A stretch of 64,000 nt of DNA. It comes from Pseudomonadota bacterium. GTDB taxonomy: Bacteria > Pseudomonadota > Gammaproteobacteria > Steroidobacterales > Steroidobacteraceae. The DNA is taken from positions 124,001 through 188,000 of the forward strand of contig JAJZUT010000003.1 of assembly GCA_021847105.1 (NCBI GenBank), in the 5' to 3' direction. The notes beneath the pieces were generated by a model. That model made no database searches, was not told where the DNA came from, and saw only the letters and a list, made by a program, of their open reading frames with translations. The translations under genes were made by a program, and so were the position numbers. This document shows positions 37,507-47,383 of this stretch, one piece after another (the stretch's first letter is position 1; every line of letters begins with the position of its first letter).

Positions 37507-37539
37507 CGCCGACGGCCCGTAACAGCTCGGGCGCCGGCG
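37507..37539. terminator. Imperfect GC hairpin between convergent flaG and purL
   Basis: CGCCGACGGCCCG and CGGGCGCCGGCG form a bulged stem with an 8-base loop in the 60-base convergent gap. There is no T-run; a bidirectional stop is a guess from position. Confidence 0.3.
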
Positions 37540-37542
37540 GTG

Positions 37543-40500
37543 TCAGCCCACAAACCGCCGCGCGTTGCGGAACAGTCTCATCCAGCCGCTGAACTCCCCC
37601 GCCCCCTCGGGCCGCCAGGAATTCTGCACTGAGCGCACCGAGCGTTCCGGGTGCGGCATGGTGATCGTGACCCGCCCATCGGCGCTGCTGAGTGCCGCGA
37701 TGCCCGCAGGTGATCCGTTCGGGTTGTAGGGGTACGTGGTGGCCACCTTGCGGTGCGGGTCGACGTAGCGCACCGCGATGAGACCGCTGCGCTCGCAGTG
37801 CTGCTGCGCCGCGGCGCTCGCGAACTCCGCCCGCCCCTCCCCGTGCGCCACGGCGATCGGCAGCACCGAGCCGGCCATGCCGTCGAGCAGCACCGAGGGG
37901 GAATCGAGAATCTCGACCAGCGTCAGGCGCGACTCGTACTGCTCGCTGCGATTGCTGACGAAGCGCGGCCAGTGCTCGGTGCCCGGAATGATGCTCTTCA
38001 GCGCCGAGAACATCTGACAGCCGTTGCACACCCCGAGCGCGAAGGTGTCGCGCCGCTCGAAGAAGGCTTGGAACTGCTCGCGCAGCCGCTCATTGAACAG
38101 GATCGATTTCGCCCAGCCCTCCCCGGCACCGAGCACATCGCCGTAGGAGAACCCGCCGCACGCCGCCAGACCGACGAAGTTCGCGAGCGCCTGGCGCCCG
38201 CTGATCAGGTCCGTCATGTGCACGTCGTAGGGCGCGAAGCCGGCCCGCTCGAAAATTGCGGCGGTTTCATTGTGGCTGTTCACGCCCTGCTCGCGCAGCA
38301 CGGCGATGGCCGGGCGCGCGCCGCGTGCGATGTAGGGCGCGGCGATGTCCTGCGCAGCATCGAAACCGAGCGCCACGGTCAGACCCGGATCGTGCTCGTC
38401 GCACTGTGCGGCGTATTCCTCATCGGCGCACTCCGGATCATCGCGCAGGCGGCGCATCTGCCAGGAGGTCTCGGACCACGCCGCACGCAGCTCCCGCCAG
38501 GCTTCATCGAGAATGCTCTTGCCACCGCACGCGACCTGCACGCGCAGCGCCCGCTGCGGTGCACCGATGCGCACCGCGCGCCCGGCGAGACCGTGCCGCT
38601 GCAGCACCTCGCGCAACATCGGCTCCTGCGCCACGGCAACCTGCACCACGACGCCGGGCTCCTCGGCGAAGAGCTGAGCGAGCGGCGGGGCGCCGCCGGC
38701 CGGCAGCTCGAGCGCCAGACCGCAGTGGCCCGCGAAGGCCATCTCGAGCACCGTGACGATCAGTCCGCCGTCTGAACGGTCGTGATAGGCGAGCAATGCA
38801 TCCGCCCGGCGCAATTCGGCGAGCGCGGCCGCCAGGCTCACCAGCGCAGCCGGCTCGTCCAGATCCGCCGGCTCGCGGCCGAGCTCGCCGTACACCTGCG
38901 CCAGCGCCGACCCGCCCAGTCGGGCGCGGCCGAGGTCGATCAACCAGAGCGCGCTCGCCACATCCGTGCGCAGCACGGGGGTGAGCGTCTTGCGCACGTC
39001 GCCCACGGGCGCGAACGCGGAGATGATCAGCGAGACCGGTGCAACGACCGTCTGTTCCTCGCCGCCCGCCGTCCAGCGGGTACGCATGGACAGCGAGTCC
39101 TTGCCCACGGGGATGGCAATGCCGAGCGCCGGGCACAGCTCCCGGCCGACCGCGCGCACCGTCTCGTACAGCGCCGCGTCCTCTCCCGGCTCACCGCAGG
39201 CGGCCATCCAGTTGGCCGACAGCCGGATCGCGCCGAGCTGCTCGATGTCGGCGGCGAGGATGTTGGTGATGGCCTCGGCAACTGCGAGTCGCCCGGAGGC
39301 CGGCGCATCCAGCACCGCCACCGGCGTGCGCTCGCCCATGGCCATCGCCTCACCGCGCGTGCCGCCGTGATCGGCCAGGGTGACCGCCACGTCGCTCACC
39401 GGCACCTGCCAGGGTCCAACCAGCGGATCGCGGCTCACGAGCCCACCGACCGTGCGATCCCCGATGGTGATGAGAAACGTCTTATCGGCCACCGCGGGCA
39501 GCCGCAACACTCGATACAGCGCCTCGCGCACCTCGATTGGCGCGAGATCCAAGGGTTGGCACACGGGGGTGACCCTGCGCACCTCGCGCGTCATGCGCGG
39601 CGGCTTGCCGAGCAGCACATCGAGCGGCATGTCGATCGGCTCGCCGCCGAGCAGCGGATCGTGCACCGTGAGGCGTCCGCTGTCGTCAATCTCCCCGATG
39701 ACTGCGAAGGGACAGCGCTCGCGCTCGGCAATCGCGCGAAAGGCAGGTAGGTCGGCGGGCGTGACGACCACGACGTAGCGCTCCTGCGCCTCGTTGCACC
39801 ACAGCTCGAGCGGCGAGAGCCCCGACTCGGCGCTCGGGATGGCGCGCAGGTCCACTCGCGCCCCGCGCGCACTGTGCGCCACGGCCTCGGGAACGGCGTT
39901 GGAGAGGCCGCCGGCGCCGACGTCGTGGATCAGCACGATGGGGTTGGCGGCCCCGAGCGCCCAGCAGCCGTCGATCACTTCCTGGGCGCGCCGCTGGATC
40001 TCGGCGTTGCCGCGCTGCACGGAGGCAAAGTCCAGCTCCGCCTGCGAGGTCCCGCTGCCGACCGAGGAGGCCGCACCGCCGCCGAGGCCAATCAGCATCG
40101 CCGGGCCGCCGAGCACGATCAGCTGCGCTCCGGGCGGCACCTCGGATTTCTCGACGTGGGGTCGGCGGATGCTGCCCAACCCCCCGGCGATCATGATGGG
40201 CTTGTGGTAACCGCGCACTCGGCCCGCCGGATCGCCGGCGGCGCGCTGCTCGAAGGTGCGGAAGTAGCCGCAAATGGCCGGCCGGCCGAATTCATTGTTG
40301 AAGGAGGCCGCGCCGATCGGCGCCTCGAGCATGATCTCGAGCGCCGAGGCGATGCGTTCGGGCCGGCCGAACGGCCGCTCCCAAGGACGCACCGCGCCCG
40401 GGAGGCACAGATTCGACACCGTGAAGCCCGTCAGCCCGGCCTTCGGTTTCGCGCCACGGCCGGTCGCGCCCTCATCGCGGATCTCCCCGCCCGAGCCGGT

Positions 40501-41439
40501 GGCCGCGCCGGGGAATGGCGAGATGGCGGTCGGATGATTGTGCGTCTCGACCTTCATCAGGATGTCGATCGGCTCGGCACTCTCGCGGTACGCGCCCGTG
40601 CGCGGATCGGGGAAATAGCGCATGCCCGCGGCGCCCTCGATCACCGCGGCGTTGTCGCGATAGGCCGAGAGCACGCCCTCGGGATGGCGCTCGTGCGTGT
40701 AGCGGATCATCGCGAACAATGATTCGGGCTGCTCGCACCCATCGATGATCCAGTGCGCATTGAAGATCTTGTGCCGACAATGCTCCGAGTTCGCCTGCGC
40801 GAACATCATCAGCTCGGCATCCGTCGGATCCCGCCCCAGCTGCGCGAAGCTCGCCAGGAGGTAATCGATCTCATCGGGCGAGAGGGCGAGTCCCATCTCG
40901 CGGTTCGCCGCCGCCAGCGCCTCGCGTCCCGCGGCGAGCGCGATGCGCCGCACCGGTCGCGCTTCGGCGTGGCGGAACAGCCGGTCGACCTCACTCAGAT
41001 CGGCCAGTGCCATCTCGGTCATGCGATCGAGCAAGGCGGCCGAGAGGCGCACCAGGTCCGCACAGGCCAGCGCGGGGCTGGCCGTCACCCGATACTCGAT
41101 GCCGCGCTCGATGCGCTGCACGGGCTCGAGGCCGCACACCCGGGCGATGTCGCTGGCCTTGCTCGACCAGGGGGAAATGGTGCCTTCGCGCGGCACCACC
41201 CACAGCGCCTGCCCCCCGGACTCACCGGCCGCGAGGGTCGGTCCATAGGTGAGCAGCCGCTCGAGTCGCTGCCGCTCCTGCGCCGTGAGCGGCCGCGCCA
41301 GGGCCGCGAAATGCACGAAGCGCGCCGATAGCGCGGTGACCGCCGGCTGCAGCGCCCGTACCCGCTCGAGCAGCTTTTCGATTCGGAAAGCGGACAGGGC
41401 CGGAGCGCCCGGCAGCGTCAGCACCCGCGGTGCGTCCAT
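37543..41439 (-). CDS. purL: PurL, phosphoribosylformylglycinamidine synthase
   Basis: Large single-chain purine biosynthesis enzyme (FGAR to FGAM, glutamine and ATP dependent), 1298 residues as in E. coli. It has an N-terminal PurS-like part and AIR-synthase-type domains with [38 protein letters not shown] and [15 protein letters not shown]. The C-terminal glutamine amidotransferase has nucleophile Cys in [13 protein letters not shown] and His/Glu in [12 protein letters not shown]. It follows the DUF1820 gene by eight bases and is probably co-transcribed with it. Housekeeping marker, not part of the motility block. Confidence 0.97.
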   Translation of the reverse strand: MDAPRVLTLPGAPALSAFRIEKLLERVRALQPAVTALSARFVHFAALARPLTAQERQRLERLLTYGPTLAAGESGGQALWVVPREGTISPWSSKASDIARVCGLEPVQRIERGIEYRVTASPALACADLVRLSAALLDRMTEMALADLSEVDRLFRHAEARPVRRIALAAGREALAAANREMGLALSPDEIDYLLASFAQLGRDPTDAELMMFAQANSEHCRHKIFNAHWIIDGCEQPESLFAMIRYTHERHPEGVLSAYRDNAAVIEGAAGMRYFPDPRTGAYRESAEPIDILMKVETHNHPTAISPFPGAATGSGGEIRDEGATGRGAKPKAGLTGFTVSNLCLPGAVRPWERPFGRPERIASALEIMLEAPIGAASFNNEFGRPAICGYFRTFEQRAAGDPAGRVRGYHKPIMIAGGLGSIRRPHVEKSEVPPGAQLIVLGGPAMLIGLGGGAASSVGSGTSQAELDFASVQRGNAEIQRRAQEVIDGCWALGAANPIVLIHDVGAGGLSNAVPEAVAHSARGARVDLRAIPSAESGLSPLELWCNEAQERYVVVVTPADLPAFRAIAERERCPFAVIGEIDDSGRLTVHDPLLGGEPIDMPLDVLLGKPPRMTREVRRVTPVCQPLDLAPIEVREALYRVLRLPAVADKTFLITIGDRTVGGLVSRDPLVGPWQVPVSDVAVTLADHGGTRGEAMAMGERTPVAVLDAPASGRLAVAEAITNILAADIEQLGAIRLSANWMAACGEPGEDAALYETVRAVGRELCPALGIAIPVGKDSLSMRTRWTAGGEEQTVVAPVSLIISAFAPVGDVRKTLTPVLRTDVASALWLIDLGRARLGGSALAQVYGELGREPADLDEPAALVSLAAALAELRRADALLAYHDRSDGGLIVTVLEMAFAGHCGLALELPAGGAPPLAQLFAEEPGVVVQVAVAQEPMLREVLQRHGLAGRAVRIGAPQRALRVQVACGGKSILDEAWRELRAAWSETSWQMRRLRDDPECADEEYAAQCDEHDPGLTVALGFDAAQDIAAPYIARGARPAIAVLREQGVNSHNETAAIFERAGFAPYDVHMTDLISGRQALANFVGLAACGGFSYGDVLGAGEGWAKSILFNERLREQFQAFFERRDTFALGVCNGCQMFSALKSIIPGTEHWPRFVSNRSEQYESRLTLVEILDSPSVLLDGMAGSVLPIAVAHGEGRAEFASAAAQQHCERSGLIAVRYVDPHRKVATTYPYNPNGSPAGIAALSSADGRVTITMPHPERSVRSVQNSWRPEGAGEFSGWMRLFRNARRFVG

Positions 41440-41447
41440 GAGCGACC

Positions 41448-41786
41448 CTATTTCTTCTCGCCGCTCGGCGGCGAATACAGCGTCATGGGGAACTGCGCGA
41501 CGTTCGCGCCGCCCTCGAGGGTGGTGATCTTGCTCACTCCCTGCTTCTTGACCTCATCGATGCGCAGCACCGAGTGCAGCGGCAGGTAGGTGCGCTTGAC
41601 CCCGGCGAACTCGCCCTTGATCCGCTCCTCGGACGGATCGAGCACCACCGAGGAGCGCTCGCCGAAGACCAGATCCTCGACCTCGATGAAGCCGAACAGC
41701 TCACCGTGATTCACCTTGCGGGCGTAGACCTCGTAAACCTTGCCCTGATTGACGAACAGGATACGGAAAATGTGACTGGCTGCCAT
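41448..41786 (-). CDS. DUF1820 family protein
   Basis: A 112-residue cytoplasmic protein with [60 protein letters not shown] and HSVLRIDEV, the pattern of the DUF1820 family found in many gammaproteobacteria. Function unknown. ATG 41786 was preferred to an upstream start four codons earlier because MAASHIF is the usual beginning. Upstream of purL in the same direction. Confidence 0.8.
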   Translation of the reverse strand: MAASHIFRILFVNQGKVYEVYARKVNHGELFGFIEVEDLVFGERSSVVLDPSEERIKGEFAGVKRTYLPLHSVLRIDEVKKQGVSKITTLEGGANVAQFPMTLYSPPSGEKK

Positions 41787-41824
41787 GGATTGGCGCACGC
41801 GCGCTGCTAGTTTGGGGGGCGCAC

Positions 41825-41830
41825 ATTATA
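41825..41830 (-). promoter_or_regulatory. Putative -10 box for DUF1820-purL
   Basis: A perfect minus-strand TATAAT lies 39 bases upstream of the DUF1820 ATG in the divergent gap with tagH. The -35 is unclear (TTGCGC is too far). Probably sigma70. Confidence 0.45.
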
Positions 41831-41917
41831 GGGTATCGGCGCCGGGCGCCGCGCAATCCTCCGCGACCGCCCGATAGGGAGACACGTGGCAGCCCGCGCA
41901 CTTCGAGTCTTGGCATC

Positions 41918-43162
41918 ATGACGATTCGCCTGCGCGTCATCAGCGCACAGCGCCGGCACCTGGCCGGCAAGGACAGCATCGAGTTCGGCCCGAGCGGCGG
42001 CAGCATCGGCCGCTCGGCGGATAACGACTGGAGCCTGCCCGACCCGCATCGCTACGTGTCGGCGCACCACGCCCGGATCGACTACCGCGACGGGCACTAC
42101 TATCTCGAGGACCTCAGCACCAACGGGGTGTTCGTGAACGACGCCCCGGAGGCCATTGGCCGCCGCGCACCGGAGGGCTACCGGCTGCGCGACGGCGATG
42201 TGCTGCGCCTCGGGGAATACCAGATCGGCGTCTCCGTGGAGGAGACCCAGTCGAGTCAGTCCGCCGCGCTGCTGCCCTCGCGCATTCTCGCCGTGCACCC
42301 GCTGGGTGCAGCACAGACGGACATCGGGGCGGCGTTCGATCTCGAGGACCTGCTCGCCGCCGATACCGCCGCCGGCACCGGTGAGCTGCGCCCGGGCGAT
42401 GCGTTCGGACAAGGCCGAGCGCCGCCGTCCCGGCCGCGCTCGGCCGAGCCCTCCCGGGGCTCGCACGGCGCGACCCGGGAGGCTGGGGAGGATACTGTGG
42501 CCCGACGCCTTGCCCGTCTGGCGCGTGCGGCCAGCCGTGAGGAGCCCGCCGCGCTCGAAGGGTCGGATTGGCAGCTATTCTGCCGCGGCGCCGGCCTGAA
42601 ACCCGAGGTGCTGGCGCCGCATGGCCCGGCGCTGATGCATCTGGCCGGCCGGCTGCTGCGCGAGATGCTGGTCGGCCTGAAGGATCTCGAGCGCTCGCGC
42701 GGACAGATTCGAGACCGGTTCCGGATCGAGCCGCCGCCACCGGAGCCGGACGTCCCCACCCTCGGCCAGTTGACCGTCGAGGAGCTACTGCTCGAGCTGT
42801 TCAACCAGCACGAAGCGCACACGCTCGATGCGGTGCGCTGGCTGCGCGAACGGCATGACGAGGCCAAGGCCCACGATCAAGCGCTGGCGCAGGCGCTGCG
42901 GGTCGCCTTCATCGATTTTCTCGGGCGCCTGGACCCGGCTGAGCTCGAGGCCCGGGTCACCCCCAGTCGGCGCGGCAACGCCGATCCGGCGCAGTATTGG
43001 GAGTTGTTCACCACCTTCTACCGCAACCTGCTCGATCGGCCCGCGGACCATCTGCCGCCTACCTTTGTCGAAGCCTTTGCGGCAGCATACAAGGAGTCGC
43101 TGCGTCCGCAGACCCTCGACATGCCCCGCGCCGTGCAGCCTAAGCCGGCCCGCTCTCGCTAG
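41918..43162 (+). CDS. tagH: TagH-like FHA domain protein (type VI secretion associated)
   Basis: 414 residues. The N-terminal FHA domain (about 20-100) has GGSIGRSADNDWSLPDP, YVSAHHARIDY and EDLSTNGVFVND, the phosphothreonine-binding motifs. A disordered Pro/Arg-rich middle leads to the C-terminal TagH-type domain (about 190-390): DWQLFCRGAGLKPEVLAPHG, LLREMLVGLKDLERSRGQIR and a helical tail with RRGNADPAQYWELFTTFYRN. Such proteins act in T6SS threonine-phosphorylation control with PpkA and PppA. No other T6SS gene is in the window, so the role here is open. Confidence 0.85.
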   Translation: MTIRLRVISAQRRHLAGKDSIEFGPSGGSIGRSADNDWSLPDPHRYVSAHHARIDYRDGHYYLEDLSTNGVFVNDAPEAIGRRAPEGYRLRDGDVLRLGEYQIGVSVEETQSSQSAALLPSRILAVHPLGAAQTDIGAAFDLEDLLAADTAAGTGELRPGDAFGQGRAPPSRPRSAEPSRGSHGATREAGEDTVARRLARLARAASREEPAALEGSDWQLFCRGAGLKPEVLAPHGPALMHLAGRLLREMLVGLKDLERSRGQIRDRFRIEPPPPEPDVPTLGQLTVEELLLELFNQHEAHTLDAVRWLRERHDEAKAHDQALAQALRVAFIDFLGRLDPAELEARVTPSRRGNADPAQYWELFTTFYRNLLDRPADHLPPTFVEAFAAAYKESLRPQTLDMPRAVQPKPARSR

Positions 43163-43176
43163 CGCTCGACACCTGC

Positions 43177-43196
43177 GCCGGGCAGGGACCCCCGGC
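43177..43196. terminator. Hairpin between convergent tagH and GH32 genes
   Basis: GCCGGG and CCCGGC form a 6-bp stem with an 8-base loop in the 34-base convergent gap. A bidirectional stop is likely by position; there is no T-run. Confidence 0.35.
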
Positions 43197-44765
43197 TCAG
43201 CGCCGCGGCGCACCGGCTCGGTGCCAGATTGAGCGGAGGGTCCAGAGGGTCATCTGCTGCACGCGCGAGTGACGGGTTTGCACCCCCACTGTGTAGGCCC
43301 CTGCACTCGGGAACATGCGCTCCGCAACCGTCAGCGTCCCGTGATTGACGAATGCCTCGACCGAGGAGCGATCGATGATGAGGTCGAGTTCGATCTCGCC
43401 CTGCAAAGTGGGCAGCGGCGCAACATTGTGGGAATCGAATGCGGGCGAAAAGCGATACTGACCCGTGCGATCGACCGTGAATTTTCCGCTGGCCGCGCTG
43501 TAGCCCAGTGTGACCGACCGTCCGTCGTGCGAGCCGAGGGTCAAGCGGAACGCACCGCGACGGCCGACCCAGATGCGCGCTCGGATCTCGTGCGCGCGAC
43601 CCCGTGCCGGTACGGCGAGCAGTTGACGGCCCTGCGCCGCCGTAAAGGCGCCGAGGCGCCGCGGCGCGGCGCGCAACTTCGCGAGCGCGCCGATGGGCCG
43701 CTGCAGCAACCGATAACGCCCGTCCTGCCAACGCAGCGACAGCCGGCGCGGCAAGGCCATGGCACCACGCCAAGGTGAGGTCGGCGCCGCCTGCGCGTAC
43801 AGCCAGTTGTCCATCCAGCCGATCGTGACCACCCGCGGGCCGCCCGGCGGCAGATCGGACCAGGAGGCACTCGCGTAGTAGTCCTCGCCGAGATCGAGCG
43901 CCTGCGGGTGCGGGTTGGAGGCTTTGAACGTACGGCCGTTGAACCGTCCTACGAACACCTGACCACCGCCGCCGGTGCCGGGCTGATGCTGCTGAACATC
44001 CATCTTCAGTACCCAGCGGCGCTGCCCGGGGCGGTTCGCCACCGGCAGCTCGAACAGATCAGGGCACTCCCACACCCCGCCGGTATCGCCCGCCGGACCG
44101 AAGCCACCGCGATGCGTCCAGGTCTTCAGATCCGCCGAGGTATAAAACGAGATGCGGCGTTGCTCGGCCTTCGAAACCACCATCACCCAGTCGTGCTGCG
44201 GGGCGTACCAGAAGACCTTCGGGTCGCGGAAGTTCTGCAGACCGATGTTGAGCACCGGATTGTGCGTGTATTTGTGCCAGTGCAACCCGCCATCGGTGCT
44301 GTAGGCGAGATTTTCGGTCTGCAGCCCCGGACCGTGGCGCGGATTGGCGGTATATACGGCCACCAGCGGCGGACGTCCGCCGCGGCCGAAGCCACTCGTG
44401 TCGTGCCAGTCGACGACTGCGCTGCCGGAGAAAATCACCGTGTGCCGTCCCTGCGCAATGGCCACCGGCAACTGTCGCCAGTGCAGCAGATCGCGGCTTA
44501 CGGCGTGCCCCCAGCTCATGTGCCCCCAGCGATCGCCGTACGGGTTGTACTGGAAGAACAGGTGATACCAGCCGTTGTAGTACACGAGTCCGTTGGGGTC
44601 GTTCATCCAGTGGCGCCGCGGCGTGAAGTGCACCTGCGGCCGGTAGAGCTGATCACGCCCCGGCACGCGCACCGTCGCGTGCGCCAGCGAGGCGCCAAGA
44701 CCGAGCAGCCAGGCGGCCAGCAGCGCACGGCACGCGCCGCGACGCTTAAGCGCGTTCAAGCGCAC
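43197..44765 (-). CDS. Exported GH32 fructosidase (invertase/levanase type)
   Basis: 522 residues with a signal peptide (CRALLAAWLLGLGASLAHA). GH32 catalytic triad: nucleophile D56 in MNDPNG, transition-state D181 in FRDPK, acid/base E233 in ECPDLFEL. The C-terminal beta-sandwich has SSVEAFVNHGTLTVAERMFP. It cleaves terminal beta-fructosides from sucrose, raffinose or fructans; which one cannot be told from sequence. GTG start at 44765; its first 20 bases overlap the end of the sugar porter, so translation is likely coupled. Confidence 0.92.
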   Translation of the reverse strand: MRLNALKRRGACRALLAAWLLGLGASLAHATVRVPGRDQLYRPQVHFTPRRHWMNDPNGLVYYNGWYHLFFQYNPYGDRWGHMSWGHAVSRDLLHWRQLPVAIAQGRHTVIFSGSAVVDWHDTSGFGRGGRPPLVAVYTANPRHGPGLQTENLAYSTDGGLHWHKYTHNPVLNIGLQNFRDPKVFWYAPQHDWVMVVSKAEQRRISFYTSADLKTWTHRGGFGPAGDTGGVWECPDLFELPVANRPGQRRWVLKMDVQQHQPGTGGGGQVFVGRFNGRTFKASNPHPQALDLGEDYYASASWSDLPPGGPRVVTIGWMDNWLYAQAAPTSPWRGAMALPRRLSLRWQDGRYRLLQRPIGALAKLRAAPRRLGAFTAAQGRQLLAVPARGRAHEIRARIWVGRRGAFRLTLGSHDGRSVTLGYSAASGKFTVDRTGQYRFSPAFDSHNVAPLPTLQGEIELDLIIDRSSVEAFVNHGTLTVAERMFPSAGAYTVGVQTRHSRVQQMTLWTLRSIWHRAGAPRR

Positions 44766-46065
44766 GCTCCATCTGTTCGAGCCGCACCCGGCGCGTTTCT
44801 GGGAAAAACAGTGTCACCACCACGAGCTGCACCACCATGGCGAGGGCAAAGAACACGAACGGCAGTCCCTTGGAGTACGCAGCCGCGACGGGAAAGAGCG
44901 TCGCGATCAGCGCATCCATGAACCAGTGGGTGGAAGCGCCCAGCGCCTGTCCGCGCGAGCGCACTTCGGTGGGGAAAATCTCGGCGATGTAGACCCAGAT
45001 GACCGCCCCTTGCGAGAACGCGAACGAGGCGATGAACAGCACCAGCATCCACAGTAACCCATCCCGATGCGTGCCCGACAATTCGATGTACGAGGTCGCC
45101 GCGAGTGCGACGATCAGACCGAGCGAGCCGACCCTGAGCAACGAACGGCGACCGAAGCGGTCGATCACTGCCAGCGCCAGCAGCGTGAACACCAGGTTGG
45201 TCGCCCCGATGATGACCGCCTGTCCCGCGGCCGAGACCCGCCCGAAGCCGGCGGCCACGAAGATGTCGTTCAGGTAGTAGAGAATGGCGTTGATGCCGGA
45301 GAGCTGGTTGAAGCCGGCCACGGCAATCGCGAGCCACATGGATTTGGCATGGCGTCGCCAGGACAGGCGCGCGAGCGCTCCGTCGTTCGAACGCGGTACG
45401 CTGGCGTAATCGGCGAGCTCCGCGGTCGGATCCGCAACACCGATGCGGCTCAGCACATCGGCCGCCTCGATGAGCCGTCCGCGCACCGCGAGCCAGCGCG
45501 CACTGTTGGGGATGGTGAACAGCAGCGAGCCGAGCAGCGCCGCCGGGAACAGCGCCACCAGGAACTTCCACCGCCAGGCATCGGCGCCGAGCCCGGCGCG
45601 CCCGATGAGGTAATTGCTGAGGTAGGCGACCAGGATCCCGAACACGATGTTGAGCTGAAACACCCCGACCAGCGCCCCGCGGCGCGCCGCGGGGGCGATT
45701 TCCGCCAGATACGTCGGGGCGAGCACCGTGGAGGCGCCGATCGCGAGCCCGCCGAGCACCCGCGCCGCGATGAACAGTCCGAGCGTCGGGGCGCTGAAAC
45801 TGCCGAGCGCCGAGAGCAGATACATCGCAGCGATCAGGCGCAAGCAGTTGCGTGCGCCGTAACGATCCCCCGGATAGCCCGCGAGCAACGCGCCGGTGAG
45901 CGTGCCCCACAAAGCGCTGGAGACGGTCCAGCCGAGGCCCGAGGGCGACAGCCCAAAGGTCACCGACAGCCCGTGAGTCGCCCCGGCGATCACCGCGGTA
46001 TCGAAGCCGAACAGCAGTCCGGTAATCCCGCCGACAAAGACTCCCTTGGCCAGTACCGAGTTCAT
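44746..46065 (-). CDS. MFS sugar porter
   Basis: 12-TM sugar transporter of the MFS sugar-porter family, about 439 residues from ATG 46065 (AGGGGGA upstream; an upstream 19-residue open extension was not used). Signatures: GLLFGFDTAVIAGA at the N-terminus, GGLAIGASTVLAPTYLAEIA with R in AARRGALVGVFQ, DRFGRRSLLR in the central loop and PTEVRSRGQALGAS. It probably imports monosaccharides released by the exported hydrolases. Directly upstream of the GH32 gene. Confidence 0.88.
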   Translation of the reverse strand: MNSVLAKGVFVGGITGLLFGFDTAVIAGATHGLSVTFGLSPSGLGWTVSSALWGTLTGALLAGYPGDRYGARNCLRLIAAMYLLSALGSFSAPTLGLFIAARVLGGLAIGASTVLAPTYLAEIAPAARRGALVGVFQLNIVFGILVAYLSNYLIGRAGLGADAWRWKFLVALFPAALLGSLLFTIPNSARWLAVRGRLIEAADVLSRIGVADPTAELADYASVPRSNDGALARLSWRRHAKSMWLAIAVAGFNQLSGINAILYYLNDIFVAAGFGRVSAAGQAVIIGATNLVFTLLALAVIDRFGRRSLLRVGSLGLIVALAATSYIELSGTHRDGLLWMLVLFIASFAFSQGAVIWVYIAEIFPTEVRSRGQALGASTHWFMDALIATLFPVAAAYSKGLPFVFFALAMVVQLVVVTLFFPETRRVRLEQMERALERA

Positions 46066-46138
46066 GCGTTCCCCCTGGTTCTGTGCGCCGCCCGCCGCAA
46101 AAAGATTTGCGCGGCCGCACACGCTCGATCGTCGTGCG

Positions 46139-47374
46139 TCAGCTCTTTGCGGCAGGCGGCTGTGGCCGAAGCGGTGTCTCGCTCAGCATCAGCACCGAAG
46201 TGGGCGCGAGTTGGAAGCGCCTGCCGTGCGTCGTGACGGGCAGGTTTTTGTGCCGCCACAGGTCACGCAGGCGCAGCGGCAGATAGCCCGGCAGACCCAA
46301 CTCTGCCCAGCTCAAGCGGACCGTGATCGGCCTAATGCCACGATTGAGCAGCACTACGGCCTCGCGCCCCCCGACGAGCGGCCGGACCCAGATTTCGGCT
46401 TCGCCGTGCCGATACGCGAGGTGCCCCTCGATCCCGAGTGGGTCCTGATCCACTGCGATCACCTCGCGGTTGGTCAGAATCTCGCGCGTCGCGGCGTCCA
46501 TCTGCTCGAGGTCGTTGCCGGCAATGAGCGGTGCGGCGAGGATGGCCCACAGGCTGAACTGAGCACGGTACTGCGCCTCGCTCATGCCGCCGTTGCCGAT
46601 CTCGAGCATGTCCGGATCGTTCCAGTGACCGGGCCCGGCATAGCCGCCGAGGCCGACCTGCCGATCCAGGATGTTGAGCACGCCGAGCGAGAAGCCGCGG
46701 CGGCCACGCCAGGCGTCCCAGATATCCGGGGTCGTCCGCCACAGGTTGCCGCCCGCAGCGGCGCCCCACCGCCACGGTTGGCGCACGCCCCAGTCGCACA
46801 GACTGAACACGATCGGCCGGCCGCTGGCACGCAGCGCATCGCTCATGGTCGCGTAGGCGGCCCGCGGGCGCAGACCGCCGGTGTTGCACCAGTCGTACTT
46901 CAGGTAATCGACACCCCAGCGCGCATAGCGCAGTGCGTCCTGATACTCGTGGCCACGGCTGCCCGGTCTGCCCTGGCAGGTCTGATCGCCGGCATCGGAG
47001 TAGATCCCGAATTTCAGGCCGAGCGCGTGGACGGCTGCGACGACGGCCCTCATGCCGTGCGGAAAGCGCTTCGGGTCGGGATAGATGTTGCCGTTGGCAT
47101 CCCGCCCACCCTGCCAGCAATCATCGATGATCACGTAGCGGTAACCGGCCGCGCGCATCCCGGAGGCGACCATCGCGCGCGCCTCCCGCTCGATGAGCGC
47201 GGCGCTGACGTTGCAACCGAAGTGATTCCAGCTGTTCCAGCCCATCGGCGGGGTGAGCGCCAAGCCATTCGCCGGACGAGGATAAAAGTGCATTGGCTCA
47301 CTCGCCGCGGCGAATGGCAGCGGTACGAGCAACACAACGGCGAAGGTCAGCAGCAGCCGCATCGTTCGGCTCAT
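46139..47374 (-). CDS. Exported GH27 alpha-galactosidase
   Basis: 411 residues with a signal peptide (MRLLLTFAVVLLVPLPFAAA). GH27 markers: TPPMGWNSWNHFGCN, YVIIDDCWQGGRD, KFGIYSDAGDQTC; nucleophile Asp in YLKYDWCNTGGL; acid/base Asp in PGHWNDPDMLEIGNGGMS. It removes alpha-1,6-galactose from melibiose, raffinose or galactomannan side chains. With GH32 and sucrose phosphorylase in the same locus, raffinose-family sugars are the most economical substrate. Eight bases after the halogenase gene in the same direction. Confidence 0.92.
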   Translation of the reverse strand: MSRTMRLLLTFAVVLLVPLPFAAASEPMHFYPRPANGLALTPPMGWNSWNHFGCNVSAALIEREARAMVASGMRAAGYRYVIIDDCWQGGRDANGNIYPDPKRFPHGMRAVVAAVHALGLKFGIYSDAGDQTCQGRPGSRGHEYQDALRYARWGVDYLKYDWCNTGGLRPRAAYATMSDALRASGRPIVFSLCDWGVRQPWRWGAAAGGNLWRTTPDIWDAWRGRRGFSLGVLNILDRQVGLGGYAGPGHWNDPDMLEIGNGGMSEAQYRAQFSLWAILAAPLIAGNDLEQMDAATREILTNREVIAVDQDPLGIEGHLAYRHGEAEIWVRPLVGGREAVVLLNRGIRPITVRLSWAELGLPGYLPLRLRDLWRHKNLPVTTHGRRFQLAPTSVLMLSETPLRPQPPAAKS

Positions 47375-47383
47375 CAGGCCACC

